Source of the DNA: Candidatus Gastranaerophilales bacterium
GTDB lineage: Bacteria; Cyanobacteriota; Vampirovibrionia; Gastranaerophilales; Gastranaerophilaceae
Direction: 5' to 3'
Length of the DNA: 64,000 nucleotides
NCBI GenBank assembly: GCA_944323115.1
Contig: CALURG010000012.1
Location: forward strand, 1-64,000
This document shows positions 26,160 through 34,413 of the stretch, one piece after another. The notes beneath the pieces are model-generated. The model worked only from the letters and a program-made list of their open reading frames with translations, did no database searches and was not told the DNA's origin. Each line of letters starts with the position of its first letter. Within the stretch, counting starts at the first letter, position 1. The position numbers and the translations under genes are program-made.

Positions 26160-26198
26160 AAAAATCCTCCGCATTAAACTTTTGCAGAGGATTTTTTA
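26160..26198 (-). terminator. Terminator after the small membrane protein gene
   Basis: AAAATCCTC-CGCA at 26161-26173 pairs with TGC-AGAGGATTTT at 26183-26195 (one mismatch). The A-rich flank on + gives a U run on the reverse transcript. Confidence 0.8.
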
Positions 26199-26221
26199 CA
26201 TTCTAAACTTTTTCTGGCAGA

Positions 26222-26653
26222 TTATCTTATTTCGGCAGATTTTCTTTGAGCAGCAATAACGAGGTCTTTTGCGTTCATAATTTCCTGCTGTACTGCGGCG
26301 ATTTTTTTCAAGTCCTGAATTTGTCTGCTTTGTACTGCTGCGTAGTCTTTAAGAAATACATTTTCGGCTTTTGCTTTTTTTGCATTTTTTATGCTTTTAG
26401 CCAAAAGTACAATTCCCGTAGCCAATAATGCAGCTGCACCTGTGGCGACAGCTATTTTCTTAGGATTTTTCTTTGCAAATTCAATAGTATCTGCTGCAAG
26501 GTTTTTTGTATATTTAATACTTTTATCCAAAGCCGGTTTTATGTGATTTTTATAATTTTTGTTTGCAAATTCCGCACTTTTATTATATTTGCCTTTTACG
26601 TACTCAGTGCCTCTGTGCATTGTATTTTTGATACTTTCACTTGAAATATTCAT
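26222..26653 (-). CDS. Small single-span membrane protein with coiled coil
   Basis: 143 residues. A basic, helical N-terminal half rich in Lys, Tyr and Asn is followed by one membrane segment (about 66-85, KIAVATGAAALLATGIVLLA), then a Lys-rich stop-transfer and a Gln-rich helix (about 90-140). The start at 26653 has a perfect GGAGG 7 bases upstream; an earlier in-frame ATG at 26671 would include that site. It is monocistronic, with its own terminator. Resembles YtxH-like or apolipoprotein-like helical membrane proteins only in general build. Function unknown. Confidence 0.65.
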   Translation of the reverse strand: MNISSESIKNTMHRGTEYVKGKYNKSAEFANKNYKNHIKPALDKSIKYTKNLAADTIEFAKKNPKKIAVATGAAALLATGIVLLAKSIKNAKKAKAENVFLKDYAAVQSRQIQDLKKIAAVQQEIMNAKDLVIAAQRKSAEIR

Positions 26654-26863
26654 ATATAAACCTCCAAACACTTACTTCTTATCTCCTTAAAAAATACTAC
26701 AACAAAAAAATTGTCCGTTATTCGTCCAACATTAAAAAAAATTTACAAAAACTTTGTTAAGATATGTAAAGAATATATACAAAATATACACAATTCTGAA
26801 ATCCAGACTTTAAAACAGTTTTTATATATATAGAAGTTTATGATGTGAAGAAAGAGAGCCAAA

Positions 26864-28078
26864 ATGAGCACTAACATCAATGAAGTATATCTAAAAGCGT
26901 TACAGTTACTGCAAGGTTCAGGTAATAATACAAATGTTGAAACATTAAATCCGGGCAACAATCCCGTTATCAATCCGGGCAACATAAACGGTGCAAACGA
27001 ATATGGACTTGTCGGCGACGGCAATGTTGACGGTTTTTCCCTCTCAGCAGATTCTTCAACAGGCAGCTCCGATACAGTTGAAGAACTGGAAAACGGAAAT
27101 GCTGCACTAAATAGCACTAATAAAAGAGTTGTTTCAGCTGCAAAACAAGGTGTAGACGGGATAAATCCCGAACAAACAGCACCTGCAACTGCTGCACAAA
27201 GTGCAGTTTCAGCTGCGGAAGGTGCTGTAACGAATTTTAAAGAGAACCTCACAACAGCTATAGGAGGAAAAGAAAAAGCACAGGGGGCAGAAGAAGCTGC
27301 TCAAACCAATAAAACTGAAAAAACAGAAACAGTAAACGCACAAAAAGCTGATTTGCAAACAAAAGAAACAAATCTAACAAAAGCAGAAGCTGCCGAAGTA
27401 AAAGCTCAGGCCAATGTTACGGCAGCAAAAGCAACAGTTGCAAGTGCACAAGCAACGGTTAAAAGTGCAGAAGCAGCAGTAGCAGCCGCTTCTGCGACAG
27501 TACCTTTCTCAGCTCCGGCACTGGCAGCAGCTGAGGCAGCACTCGCAGCAGCTCAGGCAGCATTGAAAGCAGCGGAAGCCAAACTTGCCCTTGCTGAAGC
27601 CGAACTCGAAAGAGCAACCGCTCAAAAAGAAGTTGCAACAGCTGAAAGAGATCAGTCAAAAGCAAAACTTGAAAATGATGAACAGGCACTTGCAAAAGCT
27701 GAACAAGAACTCTCCAAAGCAAAAGAAGAGCTTGCCGCTGCTGACCAAAAAGTTGAACAGGCTCAAAGCAACCTTGAAAAAGCACAAGCTGATTTAAGCA
27801 CCAAAAAAGAAGCTTATGAAAAAATAAAAGGTGATATTGAATCTCAAGCGTCAGACTTGAGCAAAGATCTTGATGAATTGCTGAAAGAACTGGAAGAAAA
27901 AGAAGACGTAGCCGGCTCTGTAGCAAACACAGGCAACACAAGCCATGCAGGAAAGAAAACTACTACTTTTGAAAAAAAACAGCAGGAGTACAAGGTGCTC
28001 AACAGCTGGGCGGCTTGGCACAAAATATTTTTAGTGCAACACAAGCAGGCAATGCTTCGGAATCATCTTCCGGATTGA
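26864..28078 (+). CDS. Alanine-rich coiled-coil protein, zero-frame product ending after an A8 run
   Basis: 404 residues in this frame. Residues 1-100 are Asn/Gly/Ser-rich; about 105-350 form a long Ala/Glu/Lys/Gln coiled coil with many AxA and EKA repeats. At 27972-27979 there is an A8 run containing the in-frame heptamer A_AAA_AAA (27973-27979). After it the zero-frame residues look out of character (WAAWHKIFLVQHKQAMLRN), whereas the -1 frame gives a sensible continuation (TAGVQGAQQLGGLAQNIFSA) to 28317. The intended product is probably 484 residues. A one-base deletion, an assembly error or programmed frameshifting would all explain this. No signal peptide or membrane segment is seen. Confidence 0.7.
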   Translation: MSTNINEVYLKALQLLQGSGNNTNVETLNPGNNPVINPGNINGANEYGLVGDGNVDGFSLSADSSTGSSDTVEELENGNAALNSTNKRVVSAAKQGVDGINPEQTAPATAAQSAVSAAEGAVTNFKENLTTAIGGKEKAQGAEEAAQTNKTEKTETVNAQKADLQTKETNLTKAEAAEVKAQANVTAAKATVASAQATVKSAEAAVAAASATVPFSAPALAAAEAALAAAQAALKAAEAKLALAEAELERATAQKEVATAERDQSKAKLENDEQALAKAEQELSKAKEELAAADQKVEQAQSNLEKAQADLSTKKEAYEKIKGDIESQASDLSKDLDELLKELEEKEDVAGSVANTGNTSHAGKKTTTFEKKQQEYKVLNSWAAWHKIFLVQHKQAMLRNHLPD

Positions 28079-28317
28079 GAAAGCCGACTGCATATGACGA
28101 GCTGGTTTTGACAAATGCACTTAATGAATACGAAGATTTTATAAACTCCGGTTTTGGTATGAATTATGCAAACAACATTTTCTCAAGCAGCACTTCATCA
28201 AATACCACAACTCCGGTACAAAACATGGCTAACAATACAGTACAAAACTCAGTGTCTGCAAGTTCCAAGACTTCAGCATCAGAATCTATGAACTTGTTCA
28301 GAAAAAATTTGGTTTAG
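28015..28317 (+). CDS. C-terminal part of the preceding coiled-coil protein in the -1 frame
   Basis: This frame is open from the TGA at 27970-27972 to TAG 28315-28317. It reads Ser/Asn/Thr/Gln-rich sequence with a short helical block (RKPTAYDELVLTNALNEYEDFINSG), the same composition as the N-terminus of the upstream frame. A TTG at 28015 is the nominal start, but no ribosome site precedes it, so independent translation is unlikely. Best read as the tail of the 26864 gene joined at the A8 run. Confidence 0.6.
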   Translation: MAQNIFSATQAGNASESSSGLRKPTAYDELVLTNALNEYEDFINSGFGMNYANNIFSSSTSSNTTTPVQNMANNTVQNSVSASSKTSASESMNLFRKNLV

Positions 28318-28473
28318 TCATAAATTGAAGCAAGTTTTTTGACAATGCACAATCACAGCCAATAATGATTTGCAAAGTTTTGAGTTTGTCTGTGATTTTG
28401 TTTTCAAAGATTTTGTATTTTTAAATCAATCTTCACAAACTCTCAGAGCTTTTTCAAAAACATGCCGGTTTGC

Positions 28474-28968
28474 TTAGTCCTGATGTTTGAATTGTTCGTA
28501 AAGTCTTTTGGCTTTTTCTTCATTGCTCTCACCTGCGTGTATTCTGGAGTATTCTTCAACCGCCAATTTATTTCTATAACAATACATGTCAAGCACAATG
28601 TTTTTTGCGGCTTCAATTTCTCTCAAAGGCCAAAAACCCATAAAAACATTTGTTGGTTCGTAGTCAGAATTATTTTTATATAATTTTCTTGAAAAATTTT
28701 CCATAACCATTGCAACATTTGACGGTGTACAATAACAAGAATCTATTATTTGCCCTTCTTTATTGCCAAACTTGTATGTTGTTGTGTAGCCGTTAAAAAT
28801 AACATCGCCATCAACCATATCAAGTGGTTTTGCAATATTTTCAATAAAATCTTTCTCCAGTTTCGGATCTTGTTCAAAACTGTCTGCCAGCACTTCAGCA
28901 CCATGCTGCGTAAGGTACAAGCTTTTAAAATTACAAGATTTACCGTTATCTATACTGCTTATTTTCAT
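28474..28968 (-). CDS. Lineage-type hypothetical protein with N-terminal NFKS motif
   Basis: 164 residues, unrecognised. It begins MKISSIDNGKSCNFKSLYLTQ, resembling a short N-terminal motif seen in three other proteins here (SFKGG, SFGGV, SFHSS). The remainder is a mixed alpha/beta domain with FENI.KPLDMVDGDVIFNGYTTTYKF and a C-terminal charged helix. No membrane segment. GAGAGG precedes the ATG. It stands alone on the reverse strand. Function unknown. Confidence 0.6.
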   Translation of the reverse strand: MKISSIDNGKSCNFKSLYLTQHGAEVLADSFEQDPKLEKDFIENIAKPLDMVDGDVIFNGYTTTYKFGNKEGQIIDSCYCTPSNVAMVMENFSRKLYKNNSDYEPTNVFMGFWPLREIEAAKNIVLDMYCYRNKLAVEEYSRIHAGESNEEKAKRLYEQFKHQD

Positions 28969-29059
28969 ATAACCATTAACCTCTCTTTTTTTTGGAAAAA
29001 ACGTATAAAAAAATTTTTTGTTATTTTAAATACTTAATATTACAAATAGTTTACAGAAA

Positions 29060-29434
29060 TCATTTTAAAGAACTGCCTGATATTTTTGATTTTAATCTGC
29101 AATATTCAATATAATCCGTACCCCATTGTGCCATTGACTCCAAAACAGGTGCAAGAGAATAACCAATATCAGTAAGAGCATATTCAACTCTGGGAGGAGT
29201 TTCTTTGTATGCTTTTCTTTCAACAATCCCTTTGTCTTCAAGCTCACGCAGATGTTTTGTAAGAGATTTTTGTGAGGCACCTGTAGCTTTTTTTAATTCG
29301 TTAAATCGTTTTGCCCCTTCAAGCAAATCTCTTATGATGAATATTTTCCATTTGTGTCCTATCAAAGATAGCACTGTTGAAATCGGACATTGCACGTTTT
29401 TAGTAATTGTTTTTGCTTTTTTCATACATTTCAA
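29060..29434 (-). CDS. HxlR-family winged-helix transcriptional regulator
   Basis: 124 residues containing a full HxlR domain: CPISTVLSLIGHKWKIFIIRDLLEGAKRFNELKKATGASQKSLTKHLRELEDKGIVERKAYKETPPRVEYALTD is the winged helix, with the conserved Cys near residue 17. HxlR proteins often sense electrophiles, redox state or formaldehyde (family knowledge). The reverse-strand neighbour upstream is a GT39-like membrane protein 20 bases away. The target is unknown. Confidence 0.9.
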   Translation of the reverse strand: MKCMKKAKTITKNVQCPISTVLSLIGHKWKIFIIRDLLEGAKRFNELKKATGASQKSLTKHLRELEDKGIVERKAYKETPPRVEYALTDIGYSLAPVLESMAQWGTDYIEYCRLKSKISGSSLK

Positions 29435-29454
29435 ATAGTTTCAATTCGATACTA

Positions 29455-31242
29455 TTATTTTACTACAGGATTTTTCTTGTACAAAACAAATTTTATTACA
29501 TCATTTATTTTAAAAACGGGTGTGTAGTTTTCTTTTATAAATTTACAGGTTTCGGGGGCATATTGACAGAAATTCCCGCAATGAAAAGGTGTATAAGGAA
29601 TGTCGTTGATTAAAAAGTAGTCAGGCATATTTTTTTCAAAATCTGATACGATTTTGTCTTCACCAAAAATTTGGACGTTTACAGGAATCAGGTAATAATA
29701 AAAATCATCAGATTTTCTGTCAGAAAGAAAATTAATAATAGCACCTTCCGGAACGGCAACTATTTTGGCGTCTTTAGGGGTATTGTTTTTTATATAACTC
29801 AACAACTGATTCTGGGATTTGAACAAAGCACTTGTTACAATTGCCCCTCTTTGTGTAATTATCGGGTAGAGAGAGTCTTTAAAAAGTCCGGAAATATAGA
29901 CGCACAGATAAGAAATTACCGCAGCACAGCACAGATTGCGAAATGTTTTCTTTGCTGCTTCTTTGTTCAAAAATTCTATTTTTGGAAGATAATTCGCAAA
30001 AAACACCGTGAAGGGTATAAAAAGCACCGCAAGAGAATATGTACCGTAACTTTCGGTTTTTATAGCACAAATCCCTTTCAAAGAAACGAGTATGGCCGAA
30101 ATCAAAAGGAATAAAAACATCCGGTCTTTTGTTATGTCTATTGAAGGATTTTGTTTTTTTCTGTACAAAACAATTCCTGACAGCACAAAAAGCACTATCA
30201 AAGCACACAGTCCAATCCAGCAGAATATAATCACATTTGCATCAAATACTTTTTTAAAAGTAAATGAAACAAGAAAAACTATAAAAAACAAAATACTTAC
30301 GTCAAGAATTTTTTTCAAAAAATTGCTTTGTATATATTTAACTCTTATCAAATTCAAACCATAAAATAAAACCGCACAAGGCAAAGCAACTTTTAAAAGT
30401 TTAAACAGATAAATAAAAGCGTATTTTATATACAAAGGATTAAAATACAACCCGTAAACAGTATAATAATAATCAGCGGCAGGTGTTTTCACAAGTTTGG
30501 AAATAAAACCCAAAGCATTGGTAATATCGGATATACCCGCCCCTTGTAAAAAAAGCAGCCCAAAAGAAATTATCGGAAAAACTAAGAAGCTTCCGATTGC
30601 AGCCAGGTATTTTTTTATATTTTTTCTGTCATTTTCGTTGAACAATACAGGCATGCAAACAAACAAAAATATAATATAAGGGAGATTTTCTATTTTATTT
30701 GCAATGGAAAATCCGGCAAAAAGAAAAGATAACAAAAAATATTTAAATTTTTTGTTTTTCATATACAAAAGCATTGTAAACACTGAAAGCAGAAAGCTGC
30801 TCAATGCATACAATGCGGAATAAGAATATGAAAAAATAAAATTAAACAAATGCCTTATAAAAACACAGACTCCGAGTGTCAAAAAAGCGGTACACAGAGC
30901 GGTTTTTCTGTCAGTAAAAATTTTTGCCGTAAAAAATGTTGTAAAAGAAATTAAAAGCGAATTTACAAAACCGGCAACATATAAAGAATTTAAGTTTATA
31001 CCCAAAAGCATAAACACAAAAGCATTTATTTGATAGCCGAGAGGCCCGTAGACATTAAAAATATCTTTATAAAGAACTTTTCCTTCAAGCATTTGCCAGG
31101 GGACATAGACTTCTCTTCCTATATCGACAAGGTATACATTCTGTTTGCCGTAAAAAAGGAGAAAAAGTATCAAAGACACAAAAAAAATAAAAACTAAATC
31201 ACCCAAATTATATTTTTTTGCAAAATTTGTAAAATTTTTCAT
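29455..31242 (-). CDS. GT39-like polytopic membrane glycosyltransferase
   Basis: 595 residues with about 11-12 hydrophobic segments. The first periplasmic loop carries the acidic motif typical of GT-C enzymes: VDIGREVYVPWQMLEGKVLYKDIFNVYGPLGY (D40, E44). The soluble C-terminal part (about 480-595) includes TPKDAKIVAVPEG and PVFKINDVIKFVLYKK. GT39/ArnT-type enzymes transfer a sugar from a polyprenyl-phosphate donor on the periplasmic side. A dolichol-phosphate-mannose-synthase-like GT2 lies divergently next to it and could supply that donor. Specificity unknown. Confidence 0.75.
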   Translation of the reverse strand: MKNFTNFAKKYNLGDLVFIFFVSLILFLLFYGKQNVYLVDIGREVYVPWQMLEGKVLYKDIFNVYGPLGYQINAFVFMLLGINLNSLYVAGFVNSLLISFTTFFTAKIFTDRKTALCTAFLTLGVCVFIRHLFNFIFSYSYSALYALSSFLLSVFTMLLYMKNKKFKYFLLSFLFAGFSIANKIENLPYIIFLFVCMPVLFNENDRKNIKKYLAAIGSFLVFPIISFGLLFLQGAGISDITNALGFISKLVKTPAADYYYTVYGLYFNPLYIKYAFIYLFKLLKVALPCAVLFYGLNLIRVKYIQSNFLKKILDVSILFFIVFLVSFTFKKVFDANVIIFCWIGLCALIVLFVLSGIVLYRKKQNPSIDITKDRMFLFLLISAILVSLKGICAIKTESYGTYSLAVLFIPFTVFFANYLPKIEFLNKEAAKKTFRNLCCAAVISYLCVYISGLFKDSLYPIITQRGAIVTSALFKSQNQLLSYIKNNTPKDAKIVAVPEGAIINFLSDRKSDDFYYYLIPVNVQIFGEDKIVSDFEKNMPDYFLINDIPYTPFHCGNFCQYAPETCKFIKENYTPVFKINDVIKFVLYKKNPVVK

Positions 31243-31313
31243 ACAAATTGTGTTCCTATACCATTTTGATTATACTATGAAAATATATTACAGAATAAAC
31301 AAACGGATGGAAT

Positions 31314-32102
31314 ATGATTAATAACAAAAAAGTAGTGGTTATAATGCCGGCTTACAATGCGGAAAAAACACTTGAACAAACTTACAATGAAATTTATAAA
31401 GATATAGTGGATGAAATAATTTTGGTGGATGACAACTCATCTGACAAAACAAAAGAAGTTGCTGCACGACTTGGAATAACAACCATTGTCCATGACAAAA
31501 ACAAAGGATACGGAGGCAACCAAAAAACCTGCTATACTGCTGCTTTGAAAACAGATGCGGATATAGTTATCATGGTTCATCCGGATTATCAATATACACC
31601 AAAACTCGTTCCGGCAATGGCTGCAATGATAGCATTTGATGAATACGATGCTTGTATTGCATCCAGATTTATCGGTAAAGGTGCACTGGAAGGCGGAATG
31701 CCGTTTTACAAATTTGCGGCAAACAAATTTTTGACACTGTTTCAAAATCTTTTGCTTGGCGAACGCTTGTCAGAATACCATACAGGGTTTAGAGCTTTTT
31801 CAAAAGAAGTTTTGGAAAAGCTGCCGTTGAAAGATTGTGATGATGATTTTGTCTTTGACAACGAAATGCTTGCTCTTACATGCTATAAAGGATATAGAAT
31901 CGGTCAGATAAGCTGTCCGACAAAATATTTCCCGGATGCATCATCCATAAACTTTTTAAGAAGCTGTAAGTACGGTATCGGTGTACTCAAAACAAGCATA
32001 CAGTTTTTCCTTGCAAAATCAGGGATATACAAGTCTACAATATTTAAAAATGATGCAAAAACTTTGGACAAAAACGAAAACCTGCCTTATTTCAATTCAT
32101 AA
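31314..32102 (+). CDS. Family 2 glycosyltransferase, dolichyl-phosphate mannose synthase-like
   Basis: 262 residues. GT-A fold with VVIMPAYNAEKTLEQTYNEI (8-27), nucleotide-binding ILVDDNSSDKT (36-46), DADIVIMVHPDYQY (acidic metal site region), SRFIGKGALEGGMPFYKFAANKFLT and DDDFVFDNEML. It probably charges a polyprenyl phosphate with a sugar, giving the donor for the divergently encoded GT39-like enzyme. No membrane helices. The 71-base divergent region contains TATAAT-like boxes on both strands. Confidence 0.85.
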   Translation: MINNKKVVVIMPAYNAEKTLEQTYNEIYKDIVDEIILVDDNSSDKTKEVAARLGITTIVHDKNKGYGGNQKTCYTAALKTDADIVIMVHPDYQYTPKLVPAMAAMIAFDEYDACIASRFIGKGALEGGMPFYKFAANKFLTLFQNLLLGERLSEYHTGFRAFSKEVLEKLPLKDCDDDFVFDNEMLALTCYKGYRIGQISCPTKYFPDASSINFLRSCKYGIGVLKTSIQFFLAKSGIYKSTIFKNDAKTLDKNENLPYFNS

Positions 32103-32252
32103 ACAAATTTGTTCGTAAGAGATTTGAAAAACAGTCTGATAACTCACAATAGGAATATAAGAACATCAGGTTGTTTTCATACAAAAGGATAAACCTCGAC
32201 ATTGCGGTATCGGCTCGATATCTTAATGTTACAATTTTGGAAATATTAAAAA

Positions 32253-32312
32253 GTAGGTTGAGCATTCAGCACAACTAAAAATTATAACGTTGGTGCAAAA
32301 CCCCTAACCTGC
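32253..32312 (+). repeat. Double-hairpin repeat family 1, copy A (degenerate)
   Basis: Matches the family layout GTAGGTTG-(hairpin 1)-AAAATTATAA-(hairpin 2)-CCTAACCT, but both hairpins are decayed (GTTGAGC/GCACAAC; GTTGGTG/AACCCC). Confidence 0.7.
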
Positions 32313-32540
32313 GGGTTTAATTTTTCGAGCATACGATATTTTTAAAAATTCAGGAATTGGCAAAAAACACAGACTTTTAAATTTAGTATTCACGAACTTT
32401 TTATCAGATGGCAAAAATTTAGGCTATTGTACAAAAAAACATGTTTTGATTTTTTATTACAGATGCTTTAATTTTTTCCGGCAATTATGGTTGTATCAAA
32501 ATAAATTATTTTACTTTTTGCCATATTAAAGGGAGAAAGA

Positions 32541-32598
32541 AGGTTGGACATTTAGCCCAGCTAAAAATTATAATGTTGGGGCAGAACCCCCAACCTAC
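32541..32598 (+). repeat. Double-hairpin repeat family 1, copy B
   Basis: AGGTTGGACATTTAGCCCAGC, then AAAAATTATAATGTTGGGG, then AACCCCCAACCTAC. It ends 23 bases before the XRE regulator gene and so lies in its 5' region. Confidence 0.8.
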
Positions 32599-32620
32599 AA
32601 GCTGAAAATGAGGTCTTGTT

Positions 32621-33292
32621 ATGGCAAATTTTAAATCAGGGGTAGGAAACAACATAAAACTACTCAGAAAGTTAAGAAATATCACTCAGGAAGAACTCGC
32701 TGGAATAATCGGTATTCACTCAAGACAACTATCCAAAATTGAAACCGGCGAGCACTTTCCTTCTTGCAAAACTTTGGAAAAATTATGCATAGTATTAGAT
32801 GTTTCACCAAAAGAACTTTTTGATTTTGAATTTATAATAGACGAATACGAAGGAGCACTGACAGGTACAGACAACACAGCTGCGTTTTTGGTCAGCACAA
32901 ACAAAGACAGTGATGAAGGAAAAATTGTAGAACTCTATACAAATAATCTGAATAAAGAGAATTTGCCTGCAAATACAAGCGATACAGGCATGGCTAAAAC
33001 AGCAAAAATGATAAACAAACCTGTTTTTGTAGAATATTTTGAAGATAAGAAAACTACGAAAATTGTTGTGTTTTACCCTGACGGTAGAGAAAAAGTAATC
33101 AGAAACTCAATAGATGATGAAGCAAAACAAAGTATGGTTTATATAATGAAAGAAATTAAAAAAATAGCAAAAAACAAAAATGCCGTTAACTTTGTAAAAC
33201 TTTCACTAAGTGCTTTGAAAAATGATAATGATCTAAAAGAACTTTCCAGCATAATTAGCGGAATGAAACTTGCAAGAGGGATAGAAGAGTGA
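32621..33292 (+). CDS. XRE-family helix-turn-helix regulator with C-terminal domain
   Basis: 223 residues. The N-terminal HTH (about 8-65) reads NNIKLLRKLRNITQEELAGIIGIHSRQLSKIETGEHFPSCKTLEKLCIVLDVSPKELF. The remainder includes a strongly predicted beta hairpin (KPVFVEYFEDKKTTKIVVFYPDGREKVI) and a helical tail. The C-terminal domain is not recognised and may sense a ligand. Flanked on both sides by family 1 repeats, so it is part of the accessory island. The ribosome site is weak (GAGG, 9 bases upstream). Confidence 0.8.
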   Translation: MANFKSGVGNNIKLLRKLRNITQEELAGIIGIHSRQLSKIETGEHFPSCKTLEKLCIVLDVSPKELFDFEFIIDEYEGALTGTDNTAAFLVSTNKDSDEGKIVELYTNNLNKENLPANTSDTGMAKTAKMINKPVFVEYFEDKKTTKIVVFYPDGREKVIRNSIDDEAKQSMVYIMKEIKKIAKNKNAVNFVKLSLSALKNDNDLKELSSIISGMKLARGIEE

Positions 33293-33325
33293 TAACCTGC
33301 CTTCAAAAGAAAGCAGAGTAGAATT

Positions 33326-33384
33326 GTAGGTTGGGCTTTCAGCCCAACTCAAATTATAATGTCGGGGTGAAAAACCCAACCTAC
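33326..33384 (+). repeat. Double-hairpin repeat family 1, copy C
   Basis: GTAGGTTGGGCTTTCAGCCC, AACTCAAATTATAATG, TCGGGGTGAAAAACCCAACC, TAC. Outside it lies a further inverted repeat (GCAGAGTAG at 33313-33321 with CTACTCTGC at 33384-33392) and GAAAGCAG/CTGCTTTC beyond that. Confidence 0.9.
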
Positions 33385-33430
33385 TACTCTGCGTTAGTAG
33401 AAAATATGCAAGTAAAGCCCAATCTGCTTT

Positions 33431-33919
33431 CTAAATAACTACTAGAAAAAACAATAAAATAGAAAATATTACGAGCGATAAACTGATATGAACATCGTTA
33501 AAATCATTTTTATTTTTGTTACTTATATATTTATTAAAGTTATTTACAAATTTTTCTGTTTTGGTTTTTGAAATAAAATCATAAAAAGGAATGATATAGT
33601 CACCTTGTTGTCCATTATAAAAAGCAACTCTTTGTTGTTCTTTTAGTTCTATTCCTACACCATGACCTGGATAAATATTGTTCAAAATCCCATAATTCCT
33701 AGAAAATTTTTCTTTGTAATATACAGCTTGTTTAATATCACTTAATTTAATTTGTTTTAAATCATATTTTCGTCGTCCAAAAAGCATAAAAAATTGCATA
33801 CACTTACACGTATCTTGTTCTTTGTTACAAGTTACAATTGTTATTGGCATTAGATTTAACAATAGAAATATAAAGAAAAAATAAATAATAACTTTATTTC
33901 GTAATTTATAAATACTCAT
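33431..33919 (-). CDS. Small membrane protein with two terminal membrane helices
   Basis: 162 residues. An N-terminal hydrophobic helix (about 9-28) is followed by a ~105-residue soluble domain with a Cys pair (CNKEQDTCKC) and HGVGIELKEQQRVAFY, and a C-terminal membrane helix (about 145-161). The soluble part resembles PH-like or DUF-type membrane-associated beta domains only vaguely. It is flanked by repeat copies C and D. Family not recognised. Confidence 0.55.
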   Translation of the reverse strand: MSIYKLRNKVIIYFFFIFLLLNLMPITIVTCNKEQDTCKCMQFFMLFGRRKYDLKQIKLSDIKQAVYYKEKFSRNYGILNNIYPGHGVGIELKEQQRVAFYNGQQGDYIIPFYDFISKTKTEKFVNNFNKYISNKNKNDFNDVHISLSLVIFSILLFFLVVI

Positions 33920-33959
33920 GAAAATATTTTATCAAAAATATATTTAAATACCAGAAAGA

Positions 33960-34017
33960 GTAGGCTGGGCTTTCAGCCCAACTCAAATTATAATGTCGGG
34001 GTGAAAAACCAACCTAC
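33960..34017 (+). repeat. Double-hairpin repeat family 1, copy D
   Basis: Nearly identical to copy C (GTAGGCTGGGCTTTCAGCCC, AACTCAAATTATAATG, TCGGGGTGAAAAACCAACC, TAC), with one C missing from hairpin 2. Confidence 0.9.
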
Positions 34018-34036
34018 TACTACAATTTAAAAAAAC

Positions 34037-34144
34037 ATGAAAGCTCCTGTCGAGTTTGTTTCACAAACTCTTACGTCGCTATCGTCTAGTGTCGTCCTGT
34101 CCGCCGAAACTCAACGTTTCGCCGTCACGGACTCACTTTTGTAA
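34037..34144 (+). other. 35-codon ORF inside a palindrome-rich repeated-looking segment
   Basis: ATG 34037 to TAA 34142-34144 encodes MKAPVEFVSQTLTSLSSSV and continues to TDSLL. The DNA contains hairpins (GAGTTTGT/ACAAACTC at 34053-34072). I recall similar short MKAPVE-type ORFs in repeats of other gut bacteria. Whether it is translated is doubtful; it may be a shadow of a nucleic-acid repeat. Confidence 0.25.
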
Positions 34145-34190
34145 GGCTTTTTCGTTTTCGCTGACTCCATCGGAGTATAGCTCAAACTTC

Positions 34191-34205
34191 AAAAGTATGG
34201 AGACG
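34191..34205. repeat. 15-bp direct repeat of the ssrA 3' end (outer copy)
   Basis: AAAAGTATGGAGACG occurs here and at 34407-34421, where it is the complement of the tmRNA acceptor end and its 3' flank. The copies are 216 bases apart. It resembles an attachment-site duplication, although no integrase is present. Confidence 0.45.
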
Positions 34206-34413
34206 GCGGATTTTGGCCAGGCTGACCGAGTGCAACGAGGGAATGCTGTCTTGTGAGGCAGGACGTTACTCCTGCCGAACTGCCAATAATCCAAGAAAAA
34301 GACTCTGCCGAGTGAAAGGTGCCGGTGGCACGTTTCACGAGAGGGAGAACCCCGATGCGTTAGCATTGGGTTCGATTACCCAACGCTACAATTTGGAAAA
34401 TATTAAAAAAGTA

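Larger units (their letters stand above)
32103..32620. other. Intergenic, left edge of repeat-rich island
   Basis: 518 bases without a supported gene. It holds two copies of the double-hairpin repeat (32253-32312 and 32541-32598) and one copy of a second short repeat (32229-32255) that recurs at 34385-34413. The rest is AT-rich with no open frame of note. Confidence 0.6.

Noticed and set aside
27459..27941. 160-codon reverse open frame opposite the coiled-coil gene
   Set aside because: Leucine/glutamine-rich mirror of the Ala/Lys/Glu-rich + strand codons, a common shadow artefact.
28349..28399. Terminator after the coiled-coil gene
   Set aside because: AATCACAG/CTGTGATT stem has a ~31-base loop; plausible but not convincing.
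34362..34390. tRNA T-arm (GGGTTCGATTACCC)
   Set aside because: Stem-loop spacing is wrong (8-base loop for a 5-bp stem) and no acceptor, D or anticodon arms surround it.
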